A DNA stretch of 64,000 bases from Chloroflexi bacterium UBA4736 (GTDB lineage Bacteria; Chloroflexota; Dormibacteria; Dormibacterales; Dormibacteraceae), in contig DHIW01000010.1 in the NCBI GenBank assembly GCA_002404015.1, forward strand, positions 41,209 to 105,208, written 5' to 3'. A program made the position numbers and the translations under genes. Shown here piece after piece: positions 62,134-64,000 of this stretch. Every line of letters starts with the position of its first letter. Position 1 is the stretch's first letter. The notes below the pieces were generated by a model. It saw only the letters and a program-made list of their open reading frames with translations, had not been told where the DNA came from and made no database searches.

Positions 62134-63660
62134 ATGCGATTGGGTATCGATGTGGAGTCGACAGCCGACGTTCTGATCGTCGGCTACGGAGCAGCCGGAG
62201 CCGCCGCGGCACTCCGAGCCGCAGAGCTAGGAGGCTCAGCGCTGATCCTCGAGAGGTATCAAGCTGATGAGCACACGCCAAGCACCAAGATGTCCGGCGG
62301 TCTCATCATGGGCGTGCGCGACGTGGAGCCGGCCACCACGTATCTCGACCGATGCGCTGGGGGTCTTGTCCCCGTCGAGGTTTCTCACGCTTGGGCCGAA
62401 AAGGCATCGGATCTAGTCGACTGGCTTGACCGGCAGGGCACCGATCTGAGTCTGCTCAGGACCGGTGGCGCCGAGCACCCGTCCTTCAAGGGAGCCGAGG
62501 CAATCGAGGTGTACTGCCAATCCATACTTAGGGACGGGCGCCGGGTACACGCGCTCGATGACAACCTGGCGGGGACCGGCGGGGCGGGTCATGGCGATTC
62601 TCGCTTCCGAACTGGTCGGGAGCTCTTCGCCGCGCTGCATTCAGCCGTCTCGAGTCGGCGCCAAGTCGGAATTGTTTGGGGAGCCCGAGGTCAGCGCCTT
62701 TTGCAGGACGCCAAGGGCCGCGTGGTCGCGCTAGAGGCGGTCATGGACGGCCGCGTTCACACGTTCCTCGGGCGACGAGCCATCATCCTGAGCAACGGCG
62801 GCTTTGAGTTCGACGAGCCATTGAAAACCGACTACTTCAGAGCCGCGCCTGTGCACTTCTACGGGAACCCCGCGAACACCGGCGACGGTGTTCGGATGGC
62901 CCAACAGGTCGGTGCCGACCTGTGGCACATGACACAGTTGGCCGGTCGCGCAGTCGGGCATTTCCAATGCACCGATGGCACCTGGCGCAACTTCGTTATC
63001 TACGTGGAGCCCGGTGGGTACGTGATCACCGACAAGCATGGCCGAAGGTTCGCAAACGAGCAGCTCCAGGCGAAGCTGCGGCACGACTTTTACTACGAGC
63101 TACTCACCTACGATTCTCAGAACGAGGAATACCCTCGCGTTCCGTGTTACTGGTTCTTTGACCAATCGAGACTCGGTGCCCGACCATTGACTTCGCTGGC
63201 CTCCGGTGTGGTTGGGGTCGGCTTGTACGAGTGGAGCCCCGACAATCGGCGTGAGCTTGAGATGGGGTGGATCCATGAGGGCACGTCAATCGCCGACGTG
63301 GCGCGAAAGGCCGGGGTGGGCGATCCAGAGCGGGCCGCGGCAACGGTGGCGGCATACAATCGGATTTGCGCGGATCCGTCTGCAATTGACCCTCACGGCC
63401 GGCCCCGTGATTCCCTTCTGCCCTTGACTGGGCCGCCGTTCTACTGCGTCACGCTCTATCCCGGGGGCTCTAACACGTCTGGCGGGCCGCGTCGGAACGA
63501 GCATGCCCAGATCCTGGATGCGTTTGGCGTACCGATCCCGGCTCTTTACGGCGCCGGCGAGCTGGGTCAGGCGATCGGGCTCCTATATCCGGCCGACGGC
63601 AGCAACCTGTCCGAGGCATTCTGCTTTGGTCAGCTGGCCGTCGAACACGCGCTCGGCTAG
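62134..63660 (+). CDS. FAD-dependent oxidoreductase, fumarate reductase/3-ketosteroid dehydrogenase family
   Basis: 508 aa from ATG (a TTG at 62116 would add 6 residues). N-terminal FAD motif VLIVGYGAAGAAAALRAAELGG, then STKMSGGLIMG, RRAIILSNGGFEFDE and the C-terminal FAD-binding PALYGAGELGQAIGLLYPADGSNLSEAFCFGQLAVEHAL. Members reduce or oxidise C-C bonds next to carbonyls (fumarate, urocanate, 3-ketosteroids). In a CoA-thioester pathway it could desaturate or reduce an unsaturated acid. Divergent from the binding-protein operon. Confidence 0.85.
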   Translation: MRLGIDVESTADVLIVGYGAAGAAAALRAAELGGSALILERYQADEHTPSTKMSGGLIMGVRDVEPATTYLDRCAGGLVPVEVSHAWAEKASDLVDWLDRQGTDLSLLRTGGAEHPSFKGAEAIEVYCQSILRDGRRVHALDDNLAGTGGAGHGDSRFRTGRELFAALHSAVSSRRQVGIVWGARGQRLLQDAKGRVVALEAVMDGRVHTFLGRRAIILSNGGFEFDEPLKTDYFRAAPVHFYGNPANTGDGVRMAQQVGADLWHMTQLAGRAVGHFQCTDGTWRNFVIYVEPGGYVITDKHGRRFANEQLQAKLRHDFYYELLTYDSQNEEYPRVPCYWFFDQSRLGARPLTSLASGVVGVGLYEWSPDNRRELEMGWIHEGTSIADVARKAGVGDPERAAATVAAYNRICADPSAIDPHGRPRDSLLPLTGPPFYCVTLYPGGSNTSGGPRRNEHAQILDAFGVPIPALYGAGELGQAIGLLYPADGSNLSEAFCFGQLAVEHALG

Positions 63661-63879
63661 CCCTCGCTTGGGGCCGCCGACTGCGGGGGCTGGCACTTGG
63701 GACAGGCCGCGTCATCGCATGCCCAGCAGACCGCAGCACGATGCAACCCTCAATAGGTGACGCTGGCATCCCGACTGGGATGAGCTTTGTCAGTAGCCTG
63801 CGCGGCCTCAGCCACTGCAAGGAAGTCGCTTCATTGGAGGAGGACCTGCGTGGCACCAGCTTCCCTGGCTTGTGGGGTT
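63661..63879. other. Intergenic region
   Basis: No gene, hairpin terminator or repeat that I can recognise. A GGAGGAGG sequence at 63835-63842 precedes a GTG frame of only 36 codons that ends in Arg-rich sequence and is probably not a gene. Confidence 0.4.
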
Positions 63880-63999
63880 TCAAAAGTCCGATCGCACCGC
63901 TTCATCACTGCTCGACGATGTCTCCGACGCCGGGCCCGAGGCGCCGGCCGCCGCACCTAGTAACCGGTAGGCCCACTCTTCGGCTAACTTCCGCGAGCC
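63880..63999 (-). CDS. 3' end of a gene entering from the right edge (partial)
   Basis: On the minus strand the frame from the window edge to a TGA reads as a protein C-terminus: GSRKLAEEWAYRLLGAAAG, then an Ala/Ser/Glu-rich tail SETSSSSDEAVRSDF. Only 39 residues are visible, so no family can be assigned and the call is tentative. Confidence 0.3.
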   Translation of the reverse strand, partial: GSRKLAEEWAYRLLGAAAGASGPASETSSSSDEAVRSDF

Positions 64000-64000
64000 G

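Overview
The window is 64 kb of high-GC bacterial DNA. Genes are dense, many neighbours overlap by 4 bp (ATGA or GTGA), GTG and TTG starts are common, and promoters are sparse. The gene families (type-II-size LeuA, a mycothiol-dependent isomerase relative, LLM flavoenzymes, a small SAGSILSIG-repeat protein) suit an actinobacterial or Chloroflexota/Dormibacterota-like soil organism. The sequence alone does not fix the phylum. Several apparent frameshifts and gene remnants suggest either real decay or an uncorrected assembly.

Region 1 (1-29.6 kb) is mostly housekeeping and general metabolism. It holds a K+ channel RCK domain with a three-domain CDF metal transporter, an acetyltransferase, a repeat-only small protein, a cupin with a lipoprotein hydrolase, DedA, a MetE-like methyltransferase operon, an MhqO/MhqD-like pair, and a citryl-CoA-lyase-like plus PaaK-like pair. 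Next come an HtrA protease followed by a MoxR-DUF58-VWA operon, a Tat-exported ferritin-like protein, a uronate dehydrogenase with a DapA-family enzyme, a phosphoesterase, a lactate permease, an ABC-2 exporter, two MarR regulators around yceI, and leuA. The leuA gene has an apparent attenuator: a short frame with three consecutive Leu codons, then two hairpins, the second ending in a U-run.

Region 2 (29.9-39.6 kb) holds transporters (APC, MHS-type MFS, NCS1) and a small operon of a Rieske protein, a 69-aa protein and an amidohydrolase, convergent with a signal-less binding-protein-like gene. There follow a LuxR-type HTH remnant, the 3' half of a selenocysteine tRNA without its 5' half, and about 0.9 kb of apparently degenerate DNA. 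The half tRNA could be an attachment-site scar.

Region 3 (39.6-63.7 kb) is the most interesting. A continuous minus-strand run from 51.9 down to 39.6 kb encodes SsuB/SsuC-like ABC transporter parts, a SucC/SucD-like acyl-CoA ligase, a split UxaA-family lyase (SuyA/SuyB layout), a quinone-oxidoreductase-like protein, a fused four-cluster ferredoxin/NrfD protein, a 966-aa cytoplasmic molybdoenzyme, a TorD chaperone and two half-size TauE/SafE transporters. This fits uptake and CoA activation of an organic acid, cleavage, oxidation of a reduced product (plausibly sulfite, by a SoeABC-type enzyme) and export. The divergent arm (52.2-57.6 kb) adds a double-hotdog hydratase, an MBL hydrolase, a carboxyltransferase without a biotin carboxylase, and an ADP-forming acyl-CoA synthetase. 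A LysR regulator, a threonine-synthase-like PLP enzyme, an LLM flavoenzyme, a binding-protein lipoprotein and an FAD oxidoreductase follow. Matching LysR-type palindromes lie in the divergent promoter and next to the lysR gene, supporting one regulon. My hypothesis is a previously undescribed organosulfonate (or related organic acid) catabolic cluster. The substrate cannot be read from the sequence.
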